NCBI GenBank assembly: GCA_002774415.1
Contig: PEYL01000017.1
Coordinates: 1-18,928, forward strand
Direction: 5' to 3'
From: Candidatus Portnoybacteria bacterium CG08_land_8_20_14_0_20_40_83
GTDB lineage: Bacteria > Patescibacteriota > Minisyncoccia > Portnoybacterales > GWB1-42-6
Length of the DNA: 18,928 bases
The notes beneath the pieces are model-generated. The model worked only from the letters and a program-made list of their open reading frames with translations, was not told the origin of the DNA and did no database searches. Within the stretch, counting starts at the first letter, position 1. Each line of letters opens with the position of its first letter. Made by a program: the position numbers and the translations under genes. Positions 6,922 through 13,472 of this stretch are shown in pieces.

Positions 6922-6939
6922 GGGTAAAAATGATATAAT
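6912..6939 (+). promoter_or_regulatory. Putative promoter of corA-cysS
   Basis: TTGTTG (6912-6917), a 16-bp spacer, and TATAAT (6934-6939) lie 20 bases before the corA ATG. The -35 region overlaps the -35 box of the divergent hrcA promoter (6916-6921), so the two promoters could compete for polymerase. Confidence 0.6.
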
Positions 6940-6958
6940 TAAAATTGATTAAAAATAC

Positions 6959-7870
6959 ATGGAACAAATTGAAAAAAACAGCATTACGTGGTTAAACCTT
7001 GCCAACCCCAAGACTAATGATTTACTGTTTCTAAAAGATAAATTCCGCCTGAGCTCGTCTATCCTGAGCCAGTTGCCTATTCCCATTAAAAGACCCAAGA
7101 TTGAAGAGTATTCCGATTATTTATTTTTGGTATTGCATTTTCCGGTTTTTAATCCAGAAACTCGCCAGACCGTTCCTACCGAACTTGATTTTGTTATCAC
7201 GCACAAGGCTATTATTACTATCTACCAAGATCCCATCCCGATGTTGGAAAATTTTTTTTATGAATGCCTTCATAGCGAAACAACTCAACAAGATTATTTT
7301 CAGCGCACCGGATATTTGCTTTTTTGCATTTTGGACAAACTGATTGATTCTTGTTTACCCATGCTCGATCATATACAAGAAAACGTAGATAAAATTGAAA
7401 ATAAAATTTTTCAAGGGCAAGAACGCGAAATGCTGAGTGAAATTGCGATTGTAAAAAGAGACATTATTGATTTTAGAAAAACAATCAAGCCCCAACGTTC
7501 GGTCCTGGAAATTATAGCCCAAAAGAGTAACCGTTTTTTTGAACATAATCTTGATTTTATATCTCAAGAAGTGATAGGCTCAAATATCAGAGTCTGGAAC
7601 ACTTTGGAAAATCTTAAAGATATGATTGAGGCAATTGAAGAAACAAACAATTCTCTTCTTTCTTACAAAACAAATAATATAGTAAAGGTTTTAACCTTGT
7701 TGTCTTTCATTAGTTTCCCATTAAGCTTAATTGCCAGTATTTTTGCAATGAATACCGCTCTTAATTATACCTTGGTTAGAAATGTCTACGCTTTTTGGCT
7801 CATTTTAGCCGGCATGGGACTCGTCACTATTTTGATGTTTATTTATTTCAAGCGTAAAAAGTGGATGTAG
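6959..7870 (+). CDS. corA: CorA-like divalent cation transporter with AMN in place of GMN
   Basis: Inner-membrane channel of the CorA/Mrs2 family, known for Mg2+ (and Co2+/Ni2+) uptake as a homopentamer. The N-terminal cytoplasmic domain and long stalk helix occupy about 1-235, including a charged helix near 139-180 (ENVDKIENKIFQGQ, then VKRDIIDFRK). Two membrane helices follow at about 241-262 and 276-297, with a basic C-terminal KRKKW. The signature that normally reads GMN at the end of TM1 reads A263-M264-N265, followed by TALNYTLV instead of the usual acidic loop. No SD precedes the ATG. The length (303 aa) is typical. Transport activity and ion preference are uncertain because of the motif change. 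Confidence 0.88.
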   Translation: MEQIEKNSITWLNLANPKTNDLLFLKDKFRLSSSILSQLPIPIKRPKIEEYSDYLFLVLHFPVFNPETRQTVPTELDFVITHKAIITIYQDPIPMLENFFYECLHSETTQQDYFQRTGYLLFCILDKLIDSCLPMLDHIQENVDKIENKIFQGQEREMLSEIAIVKRDIIDFRKTIKPQRSVLEIIAQKSNRFFEHNLDFISQEVIGSNIRVWNTLENLKDMIEAIEETNNSLLSYKTNNIVKVLTLLSFISFPLSLIASIFAMNTALNYTLVRNVYAFWLILAGMGLVTILMFIYFKRKKWM

Positions 7871-7911
7871 AAAATGGCTTATGGCAAATAGTATATAGCC
7901 AATAGCTTAAA

Positions 7912-9318
7912 ATGCTAAAATTATATAATACCCTAACAAGAAAAAAGGAAGAATTTCAGCCCATCCGCCAAACGGCGGACAAGAAGGTGGGTTTTTATTG
8001 TTGCGGGCCGACGGTTTATTGGTATGCGCATTTGGGCAATTTTCGGACTTATATTTTTGCAGATATTTTACGCCGAATATTGGAATATAACGGTTATAAA
8101 GTAAATTATATAATGAATTATACAGATGTCGGGCATTTAACTTCCAACCAAGATTCCGGCGATGACAAAATGGAAAAGAGCGCTAAGCGCGAAGGAAAAA
8201 CCGCCTGGGAAATTGCTGATTTCTATATCAAGGCCTTTAAAAAAAATGCCGAAGCTCTGAATATTTTAAAACCGACTCAAACGCCCCGCGCTACAGACCA
8301 TATAGACGACCAAATTGAACTTATAAAAATTTTGGAAGAAAAAGGGTTTACATATAAAACTAAGGACGCTATATATTTTGATACGTCAAAATTAAAAAAT
8401 TACGGAAAACTGGCCATGCTTGATGCTCAAGGATTAAAAGCCGGGGCGCGAGTTGAAATGGCCGAAGGGAAAAAAAATCCGACAGATTTTGCGCTCTGGA
8501 AATTTTCGCCCAAAGACAAAAAAAGGCAAATGGAATGGAATTCTCCCTGGACCCCTCCTGGCGTCCGGGGTAAAGTTAAGGGTTTTCCCGGCTGGCATAT
8601 TGAATGTTCGGCTATGAGCCGAAAATATCTGGGAGAACAATTTGATATTCACGGCGGGGCAATTGATCTTATTCCTATTCACCATACCAATGAAATCGCC
8701 CAGTCAGAAGCCGCCTACGGAAAAATTCCAGCCAGATTTTGGATGCACGGCGAATTTTTATTGATAGATGAAGGTAAAATGGGAAAGTCAGAAGGGAATA
8801 TTTTCACGCTAGAGACTCTGATTGACAAAGGATTCAATCCCCTTGCCTATCGCTATCTGGTTTTAACGGCTCACTATCGTTCAAAACTTAATTTTACTTG
8901 GCAGAGTCTGGAAGCGGCCCAGAGCGCGCTCAACAATCTTTACCAAGCTTTCAGTAAATATCCCGAAGACGGAAAAATTTCCAGAGAATACAAAAAAGAA
9001 TTTGAGGAAACAATCAGTGACGATTTGGATATGCCAAAAGCTATGGCGTTAGTCTGGAAATTAATAAAAGACGAAAAGGTTTCGGATCGGGACAAAAAAC
9101 AGACTTTGCTTGATTTTGACAAAGTTTTAGGACTTGGCCTGGATAAAATTAAAAAAATAGAAATCCCAGATGAAATAAAAAGATTAGTAAAACAGCGTGA
9201 AAAATTACGGCAAGAGAAAAAATGGAAAGAGGCGGACGAAGTTAGAAAAAAAATTGATGAACTGGGTTATCAAATAGAAGATACAAAAGAAGGCCCAGAA
9301 ATAAAAAAGGGAGGCTAA
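7912..9318 (+). CDS. cysS: Cysteinyl-tRNA synthetase
   Basis: Charges tRNA-Cys with cysteine in the cytoplasm; class I synthetase. The HIGH-type motif reads HLGN at 40-43, within a standard CGPTVY...AHLGN context. Zinc ligands can be placed at C31, C232 (ECSAMS), H257 and E261 (HHTNEIAQSEA). The KMSKS loop is KMGKSEGN (289-296). The C-terminal helical domain is present, and 468 residues is normal. About nine residues (214-222, TPPGVRGKV) lie between SPW and GFPGWHIECS, where other CysRS proteins have only two or three; the coding DNA there is GC-rich and partly palindromic. A TCCGCC-AAAC-GGCGGA hairpin also lies in codons 18-23. It starts 41 bp after corA and probably shares its transcript. 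No SD. The stop codon lies in the loop of a terminator. Confidence 0.97.
   Translation: MLKLYNTLTRKKEEFQPIRQTADKKVGFYCCGPTVYWYAHLGNFRTYIFADILRRILEYNGYKVNYIMNYTDVGHLTSNQDSGDDKMEKSAKREGKTAWEIADFYIKAFKKNAEALNILKPTQTPRATDHIDDQIELIKILEEKGFTYKTKDAIYFDTSKLKNYGKLAMLDAQGLKAGARVEMAEGKKNPTDFALWKFSPKDKKRQMEWNSPWTPPGVRGKVKGFPGWHIECSAMSRKYLGEQFDIHGGAIDLIPIHHTNEIAQSEAAYGKIPARFWMHGEFLLIDEGKMGKSEGNIFTLETLIDKGFNPLAYRYLVLTAHYRSKLNFTWQSLEAAQSALNNLYQAFSKYPEDGKISREYKKEFEETISDDLDMPKAMALVWKLIKDEKVSDRDKKQTLLDFDKVLGLGLDKIKKIEIPDEIKRLVKQREKLRQEKKWKEADEVRKKIDELGYQIEDTKEGPEIKKGG
8551..8577. repeat. GC-rich palindromic insert inside cysS
   Basis: CCCC (8552-8555) can pair with GGGG (8567-8570), and GGAC (8549-8552) alternatively with GTCC (8563-8566). 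The 27 bp encode the extra TPPGVRGKV of the synthetase and keep the frame. Confidence 0.45.
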
Positions 9319-9337
9319 AATTACAGTCTCCTTTTTT
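9303..9337 (+). terminator. Intrinsic terminator of cysS
   Basis: An A-rich arm with GGGAGGCT pairs with AGTCTCC followed by six T residues; the stem has one bulge and one G-T pair. The cysS TAA lies in or next to the loop. A convergent minus-strand gene ends 10 bp further on. Confidence 0.75.
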
Positions 9338-9346
9338 AAAATTTCA

Positions 9347-9580
9347 TTATTTTTCTTTGATGATAATCATCAGCCGCCTCCCATCTTTTGGGAGGATTAT
9401 TTTTTCTTTGTCCTCCTCAACACGAAGAGAAATCTCGTTACCACAAAAATCTATTCTAGCACACAGCTCTTTTTCTTTGAGAGATGAAATGAGATTCTGC
9501 TCTTCGTATTTTCTTTTCCCTTCTGGAATTAATCTGATTCTAATCCGACTTTCGCTTATATCTAATAATTTTGCTTCCAT
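9347..9580 (-). CDS. Small hypothetical protein (77 aa)
   Basis: A charged 77-residue protein beginning MEAKLLDISESRIRIRLIP and ending GRRLMIIIKEK. It is rich in Lys, Arg and Glu, has no membrane segment, and looks like a small alternating beta-strand domain. I do not recognise a family. The chosen ATG at 9580 is supported by a strong SD (AAGGAGGG) a few bases upstream; an in-frame ATG at 9619 would add 13 residues without an SD. The strong SD sets it apart from the neighbouring core genes. It stands alone on the minus strand, convergent with cysS and divergent from dnaB. Confidence 0.7.
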   Translation of the reverse strand: MEAKLLDISESRIRIRLIPEGKRKYEEQNLISSLKEKELCARIDFCGNEISLRVEEDKEKIILPKDGRRLMIIIKEK

Positions 9581-9646
9581 AATCCCTCCTTTTTTTGTAA
9601 AATAACTTCTCCCCATCATATTAACAAATTAACCGTTTTGTCAATA

Positions 9647-9676
9647 TTGCGGAGGGTTTCAAAAATATTATATACT
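9647..9676 (+). promoter_or_regulatory. Weak candidate promoter of dnaB
   Basis: TTGCGG (9647-9652), an 18-bp spacer and TATACT (9671-9676) precede dnaB. The match is modest and other pairings are possible. It is the best candidate in the 124-bp gap. Confidence 0.35.
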
Positions 9677-9695
9677 GGGGTAATGCCATAGGGTA

Positions 9696-9724
9696 CGCCC
9701 CGCCTCTAAAAAAGAGGCGGGGCG
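9696..9724 (+). repeat. Strong hairpin in the dnaB leader
   Basis: CGCCCCGCCTC and GAGGCGGGGCG form a perfect 11-bp GC-rich stem with loop TAAAAAA, ending 20 bases before the dnaB ATG. It lies inside the presumed 5' untranslated region. A T-run does not follow, so it is not a terminator. Confidence 0.75.
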
Positions 9725-9744
9725 CGCAAAATTCAAAAACTCTT

Positions 9745-11103
9745 ATGCCCAATCAGACAGAATCAATCCAAAAAATACCTCCTCAAAATATTGAAGCGGA
9801 ACAATCCGTTTTGGGATGCTTGATGCTGGACAAAAATGCAATTATAAAAGTGGCAGACATTTTAAAGCCCGGGGATTTCTACCGCCAAGTGCATAACAGC
9901 ATTTTTGAAATAATGATTGAACTTTATGAAAAAGGAGAGCCGATTGACCTTCTAAGTATGACCAACAGACTTGATGAAAAAAAACTTTTGGAAGAAATTG
10001 GCGGACCCAGCTACTTAACGAATTTGGTTAATATGGTGCCGACCGCCGCCCATATCTCCCATTACGCAAAAATCGTCCACCGCAAAAAAGTCTTAAGAGA
10101 TCTAATTCAAATTTCCCAGGATATTTCTCAGCTTAGCTTTTCGGAAGAAAAAGACCTTGAATATATTTTGGACGAGGCAGAACAAAAAGTTTTCCAAATT
10201 TCCCAAAAATCATTAGCTCAAGATTTTTTACCGGTTAAAGACGCGCTAGAAGAAGCTTTTGACAGAATCGAAAAACTCCATCGGGGCGAAGGAGCGATGC
10301 GAGGCGTGCCGACCGGATTTGGCGATCTTGACAATTATCTTTCCGGTCTGCAAAAATCCGATCTAGTTATTTTGGCGGCCAGGCCATCGCTTGGCAAAAC
10401 AGCCATGGCGCTTGATATTGTCAGGCATGTTGCCGTCCGCCAAAAAATTCCTGTCGGCATATTCAGCCTAGAAATGTCAAGACATGATGTCGTGGACAGA
10501 CTCTTGGCTGCCGAAGCAGGCGTTGACTTATGGAAATTAAGAACCGGCAAACTTTCTTCCGAAGGATTAGATAATGATTTTTCACGGATCCAGGAAGCAA
10601 TGTCCTCTTTGTCCCAAGCGCCGATTTTTATTGATGACGCGCCTTCGCCGACCGTGTTACAAATGCGCACTATGGGCCGCCGCCTTGAGGCGGAAAATAA
10701 ATTGGGCTTGATAGTTATTGATTATCTGCAGTTAATTCAGCCCAGAATCAATTTAGAAAGCATGGTTCAACAGGTTACGGAAATTTCCCGCTCATTAAAA
10801 GGTTTGGCCAGAGAATTGGAAGTGCCTGTTCTGGCAGTTTCTCAGCTTTCGCGCGCAGTTGAAGCGCGGCCCGACCAAGTTCCCCGTCTGTCAGATTTAC
10901 GCGAATCAGGTTCCATTGAACAAGACGCGGATGTCGTGCTTTTTATCTATCGCGAAGATAAAACCAAAAAAGATTCCAGCCGCCCCAATATTGCCGATAT
11001 TTTTATTGCCAAGCACAGAAATGGCCCGATCGGCAAAGTAGACCTTTATTTCAATGAGTCACAAGTGAGCTTTAAGAATCTAGAGCGTCATTTTGGGGAA
11101 TAG
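9745..11103 (+). CDS. dnaB: Replicative DNA helicase DnaB
   Basis: Hexameric 5'-3' helicase that unwinds the replication fork using ATP. The N-terminal primase-interacting domain (about 10-110) begins with the typical PPQNIEAEQSVLGCLMLD. The RecA-like motor has the Walker A ARPSLGKTA (212-220), the SLEMS motif (241-245), the Walker B GLIVIDYLQL (321-330) and the RESGSIEQDADVVLF motif (386-400). The 452 residues are a normal length, with no sign of an intein. Start: the ATG before PNQTES; there is no SD, and a strong hairpin precedes it. recR follows on the same strand after 149 bp. Confidence 0.98.
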   Translation: MPNQTESIQKIPPQNIEAEQSVLGCLMLDKNAIIKVADILKPGDFYRQVHNSIFEIMIELYEKGEPIDLLSMTNRLDEKKLLEEIGGPSYLTNLVNMVPTAAHISHYAKIVHRKKVLRDLIQISQDISQLSFSEEKDLEYILDEAEQKVFQISQKSLAQDFLPVKDALEEAFDRIEKLHRGEGAMRGVPTGFGDLDNYLSGLQKSDLVILAARPSLGKTAMALDIVRHVAVRQKIPVGIFSLEMSRHDVVDRLLAAEAGVDLWKLRTGKLSSEGLDNDFSRIQEAMSSLSQAPIFIDDAPSPTVLQMRTMGRRLEAENKLGLIVIDYLQLIQPRINLESMVQQVTEISRSLKGLARELEVPVLAVSQLSRAVEARPDQVPRLSDLRESGSIEQDADVVLFIYREDKTKKDSSRPNIADIFIAKHRNGPIGKVDLYFNESQVSFKNLERHFGE

Positions 11104-11252
11104 TTAAACGTTTATAGTTTATAGCGGCGCATTTCGTCAAAAAGGTTTAGCGTTTTTGGTTAATAACCCAAAGACCATAAACCTAAAACGATACGGGCGG
11201 CGCTAAACCATAAACCATGACCATAAACGGAGACTAAAAGCACTATCTAAAA
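11104..11252. repeat. Imperfect palindrome with CATAAAC-type repeats between dnaB and recR
   Basis: GTTTATAGTTTATAGC near 11110 is mirrored by GCTAAACCATAAACC near 11199, and CATAAAC-like units recur up to 11228. No gene or clear promoter was found. It may be a degenerate dispersed repeat or a weak terminator structure. Confidence 0.5.
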
Positions 11253-11843
11253 ATGCTGCCCAACTCCCTCAAAAATCTCATAGATCATTTTTCCAAACTT
11301 CCCGGCATTGGCCAGCGAGCAGCCACTCGTTTGGTTTTTTTTCTTTTAAACCAACCTCCTCAGGATTTAAAAGATTTTGCCCAATCAATAATTGAACTCA
11401 AAACAAAAACTAAAATCTGCCAAAATTGCTTTAATTTAAGCTCCGAAACTTTGTGCGCCATCTGTTCTGACAAAAAACGCAATCCGCTGATAATTTGCGT
11501 TGTTGAAGATATTTTAGATATTATTCCGCTTGAGCGTACCCATCAATTTAATGGCTTATACCATGTGCTTGGCGGCCTTATTTCGCCCACCGAGGGTTTA
11601 ACGCCTGAAAAATTAAAAATAAAAGAATTGGTGGCGCGAATAAAAAAACACCCCGAACAAGTTGAAGTAATTCTTGCTTTTAATCCGACAGTTGAGGGTG
11701 ACGCCACGGCTTTATACCTTGAACGCATTTTAAAACCGTTGGGCGCCAAAATAACGCGTCTGGCGCGCGGTTTATCCGCCGGCGGCGATCTGGAATACAC
11801 CGACGAAGCAACGCTGATAAACGCGCTGAAAAATAGACATTAA
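11253..11843 (+). CDS. recR: Recombination mediator protein RecR
   Basis: Acts with RecO (and RecF) to load RecA on gapped DNA; binds DNA as a ring-shaped tetramer. An N-terminal helix-hairpin-helix lies at about 1-25 (KLPGIGQRAATR). The zinc motif has C56, C59, C68 and C71. The Toprim domain begins with CVVEDILDI near 82. It continues with the family hallmarks YHVLGGLISPTEG and FNPTVEGDATALYL, followed by a C-terminal ARGLSAGGDLEYTDE. At 196 residues it is complete. The last 21 bases of the gene, including the TAG-like tail sequence, are repeated 152 bp downstream (see the repeat entry). Confidence 0.97.
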   Translation: MLPNSLKNLIDHFSKLPGIGQRAATRLVFFLLNQPPQDLKDFAQSIIELKTKTKICQNCFNLSSETLCAICSDKKRNPLIICVVEDILDIIPLERTHQFNGLYHVLGGLISPTEGLTPEKLKIKELVARIKKHPEQVEVILAFNPTVEGDATALYLERILKPLGAKITRLARGLSAGGDLEYTDEATLINALKNRH

Positions 11844-11989
11844 TTAAAAACGTCACGCACAAGGTTATTAATTTATTCCATCATCCCAAAACTTATAACT
11901 ATTTATCTCCCAAAATCTCGTATTAGTTACGATCGTGAGCAATACGAGATTTTAAAAATATAGCATAAATAAACGCGCTGAAAAATAGA
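11817..11989. repeat. 21-bp direct repeat of the recR 3' end flanking about 131 bp
   Basis: The sequence ATAAACGCGCTGAAAAATAGA occurs at 11817-11837, inside recR, and again at 11969-11989. All 21 bases are identical. The segment between holds a 13-bp inverted repeat. This looks like a duplication or the scar of an insertion that left recR intact. Confidence 0.85.
11912..11953. terminator. Inverted repeat downstream of recR, possible terminator
   Basis: AAAATCTCGTATT (11912-11924) and AATACGAGATTTT (11941-11953) pair perfectly over 13 bp. The 16-base loop contains the palindrome ACGATCGT. The stem ends in TTTT on both strands, so it could end recR transcription. It lies within the duplicated segment. 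Confidence 0.55.
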
Positions 11990-12008
11990 AAATAACACGC
12001 CAACGCGT

Positions 12009-12125
12009 GTCATCCTGAACGAAGCGAAGGATCTCCGGCGAATGGCCAGCTTAGCTGGCCGAATGCCGGCAACGGAGTCCCCGCATACGCGGGAGATTTC
12101 TCGTCGCTTCACTCCTCGAAATGAC
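12009..12125. repeat. GTCATCCTGA...AATGAC palindromic repeat, intergenic copy
   Basis: Starts GTCATCCTGAACGAAGCGAA and ends with the rough inverse (CTCGAAATGAC). Inside are GGCCAGC-TTA-GCTGGCC (12044-12060) and CCCGC/GCGGG hairpins. A related element of about 125 bp in the same orientation lies inside lgt at 17304-17428. This repeat type is common in environmental bacterial genomes. Confidence 0.85.
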
Positions 12126-12135
12126 AATCAGTAAA

Positions 12136-12221
12136 CCCCGCTAGAAAGGACGGGGCTTTTACCTCACCCCTTTGTATCGGTTAACCTCGTTAGAAAGGAC
12201 GAGGCTTTCTATCGAGGTTAA
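12136..12221 (+). ncRNA. Two hairpins with a conserved TAGAAAGGA loop; possible structured RNA
   Basis: CCCCG-(C)TAGAAAGGA-CGGGG (12136-12155) and CCTCG-(T)TAGAAAGGA-CGAGG (12185-12204). The loops share nine bases, and one stem pair changes from C-G to T-A, keeping pairing. Each is followed by CTTT-type sequence. In the second, CGAGG recurs at 12213-12217, and TTAACCTCG can pair instead with CGAGGTTAA (12213-12221), so two folds exclude each other. Confidence 0.45.
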
Positions 12222-12230
12222 GATTATTTC

Positions 12231-12299
12231 ACCCCGTTAGAAACTTTGTTTCTAACGGGGTTCATCCCTGCCATAAATGGCGGAGTTTTCTAACGGGGT
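12231..12299. repeat. 14-bp hairpin with a second copy of its right arm
   Basis: ACCCCGTTAGAAAC (12231-12244) pairs perfectly with GTTTCTAACGGGGT (12248-12261). TTTCTAACGGGGT is repeated at 12287-12299. Between lies GCCAT-AA-ATGGC. The left arm shares CCCCGTTAGAAA with the two upstream hairpins. No coding potential is seen. Confidence 0.75.
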
Positions 12300-12302
12300 A
12301 AA

Positions 12303-12338
12303 AAAATAACCTTGGTTATTTTTGACCAAGGTTATTTT
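12303..12338. terminator. Bidirectional intrinsic terminator
   Basis: AAAATAACCTTGG (12303-12315) and CCAAGGTTATTTT (12326-12338) form a perfect 13-bp stem with a 10-base loop. On the minus strand it is followed by seven T residues. It lies just downstream of the minus-strand gene ending at 12347. Confidence 0.88.
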
Positions 12339-12346
12339 ATTAAAAA

Positions 12347-12751
12347 TCATTTAATAATGAAATTTTGAAGGGGAGGAGTCCAATCCTGAGCTCGGAGCCT
12401 TTTTCCACATGACGGACAAAATAATATTTCATCTGATTCAACCCCATCTGTCGTGACCACCGATAGAAATATTTCTTTCTTAGCACAATATACTACTCCA
12501 TAATCATCTTTAACGCACATGCCCGGTAATTTTATAAGATTCGGATTTACTTTTATTTCAATCCAACTGCCGCCCCTTGGTTCCTTTATAAACCAGAAAT
12601 GAAAATGGACTTTGCCTAGATCAGATCGAAATGGAGGCCCAACGGTGGTAACTCTAATAGCCGTGCCGCTTCTAATCTTTTTACATCCAAATTCATTCTC
12701 GATGCACTTCTCTAATACTAAACTTTTCTTCAGCCGAAACCACATCCCCAA
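12347..12751 (-). CDS. Hypothetical protein with C-terminal zinc ribbon (134 aa)
   Basis: I do not recognise the family. The C-terminal CPSCGKRL (112-119) is a typical zinc-ribbon knuckle; C79 and C89 are candidates for the other half. The rest is soluble and mixed, with an aromatic HFHFWF patch near 50. The start is strongly supported by AAAGGAGGTGAT upstream of the ATG, a near-perfect anti-SD match that is unusual beside the SD-less core genes. It follows the other small zinc-binding gene after 26 bp and is closed by a strong terminator, so the two form the end of a transcript. Ends with TGA. Confidence 0.75.
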   Translation of the reverse strand: MGMWFRLKKSLVLEKCIENEFGCKKIRSGTAIRVTTVGPPFRSDLGKVHFHFWFIKEPRGGSWIEIKVNPNLIKLPGMCVKDDYGVVYCAKKEIFLSVVTTDGVESDEILFCPSCGKRLRAQDWTPPLQNFIIK

Positions 12752-12777
12752 TCACCTCCTTTTAAATTTAATCACTC

Positions 12778-13059
12778 CTATTGCCCAGAACATTGATCAT
12801 CAATGAAAAATATTCCGTCATACCCTAACCGACTCTGCTCTGCTTCTACTTTTTCAATCGCCAATACTTCTTTGGTAATCTGCGGAATTTTTTCAATCCT
12901 CTTTTCCAGTTTCCATCCTCCATCAAAATAACTTATTTCTTTAACTTCTAAACCGCAGACCTCGCACCATTTAGTTACCTCAAGATTGCCCAAAGAAACA
13001 GAACTGCTCATTGTAATCAAACTGTGCTTTTTTCCATAACGGCATTTTTCTACATCCAT
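12778..13059 (-). CDS. Hypothetical small zinc-binding protein (93 aa)
   Basis: Unrecognised. The N-terminal half carries C6, H12, and C32-x2-C35 (WCEVCG), a pattern that could bind one zinc ion. The second half is Lys/Glu-rich, with a likely helix near 55-75. A strong SD (AAAGGAGGG) precedes the ATG. It starts 53 bp after the rplU stop. A hairpin lies in between, so it may depend on read-through or on a promoter not visible to me. Its partner gene at 12347-12751 also has cysteine pairs, suggesting a related role, for example nucleic-acid binding, but that is only a guess. Confidence 0.72.
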   Translation of the reverse strand: MDVEKCRYGKKHSLITMSSSVSLGNLEVTKWCEVCGLEVKEISYFDGGWKLEKRIEKIPQITKEVLAIEKVEAEQSRLGYDGIFFIDDQCSGQ

Positions 13060-13088
13060 TTTTTTCCCTCCTTTCTTAAGAACTAATT

Positions 13089-13115
13089 TAAAACACCGCT
13101 CTCCGCGATGTTTTA
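13089..13115 (-). terminator. Possible terminator/attenuator after rplU
   Basis: AAAACACCGC (13090-13099) pairs with GCGATGTTTT (13105-13114) with one mismatch. On the minus strand it ends in TTTT. It overlaps the rplU stop codon. Confidence 0.5.
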
Positions 13116-13427
13116 GCTGACAATTTTTGTAATTTCCACCAGCGAAAACGGCTGGCGGTGGCCGCGTTTAACTTGATAGCGCTTTTTTGCTTTGTATTTT
13201 AAAATAATAACTTTATCAGCCCTGTCTTGTTTCAAAACTTTTCCCTCAACTTTTGCGTCTTTCAAAACGGGCTGGCCGATTTCAACTTTTTTGTCATCAT
13301 CAACCAATAAAACTTCATTAAAAACAACGCTCTTTCCTTCCGGAGCGTCTAATTTTTCTATTTTTATCTTTTGTCCGGGAGCAACTTTGTACTGCTTGCC
13401 CCCGGTTTTTATAACTGCAAATTCCAT
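13113..13427 (-). CDS. rplU: 50S ribosomal protein L21
   Basis: Large-subunit ribosomal protein that binds 23S rRNA. The N-terminus EFAVIKTGGKQYKV is the family signature, and the C-terminal basic segment (KYKAKKRYQVKRGHRQPFS) carries the typical rRNA-contacting residues. At 104 residues it is full length. No SD precedes the ATG. A perfect 15-bp hairpin ends 14 bases upstream of the start codon. The usual partner rpmA (L27) is not next to it; instead two small zinc-ribbon genes follow on the same strand. Confidence 0.97.
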   Translation of the reverse strand: MEFAVIKTGGKQYKVAPGQKIKIEKLDAPEGKSVVFNEVLLVDDDKKVEIGQPVLKDAKVEGKVLKQDRADKVIILKYKAKKRYQVKRGHRQPFSLVEITKIVS

Positions 13428-13441
13428 GAACTAAAACTATC

Positions 13442-13472
13442 GACATCGTAAGTCGTTACGACTTACGATGTC
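13442..13472 (-). promoter_or_regulatory. 15-bp perfect hairpin in front of rplU
   Basis: GACATCGTAAGTCGT (13442-13456) and ACGACTTACGATGTC (13458-13472) pair around one base. It contains the stop codon of the upstream transferase gene and ends 14 bases before the rplU ATG. It could be a terminator (TTTT follows after GATAG) or a leader controlling rplU. Confidence 0.6.

Noticed and set aside
10680..10693. CCGCC-TTGA-GGCGG hairpin inside dnaB as another inserted repeat
   Set aside because: The encoded RRLEAENKLGLIVIDYLQL aligns with normal DnaB without extra residues, so the hairpin is coincidental coding sequence.
11927..12127. Minus-strand frame of 66 codons
   Set aside because: It is a read-through of the GTCATCCTGA palindromic repeat and the neighbouring inverted repeat (peptide RRSFASFRMT is typical of that repeat); no SD and no conserved domain.
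12136..12299. CRISPR array
   Set aside because: Repeats are hairpins of differing sequence at uneven distances with no spacers of constant length, and no cas gene is present.
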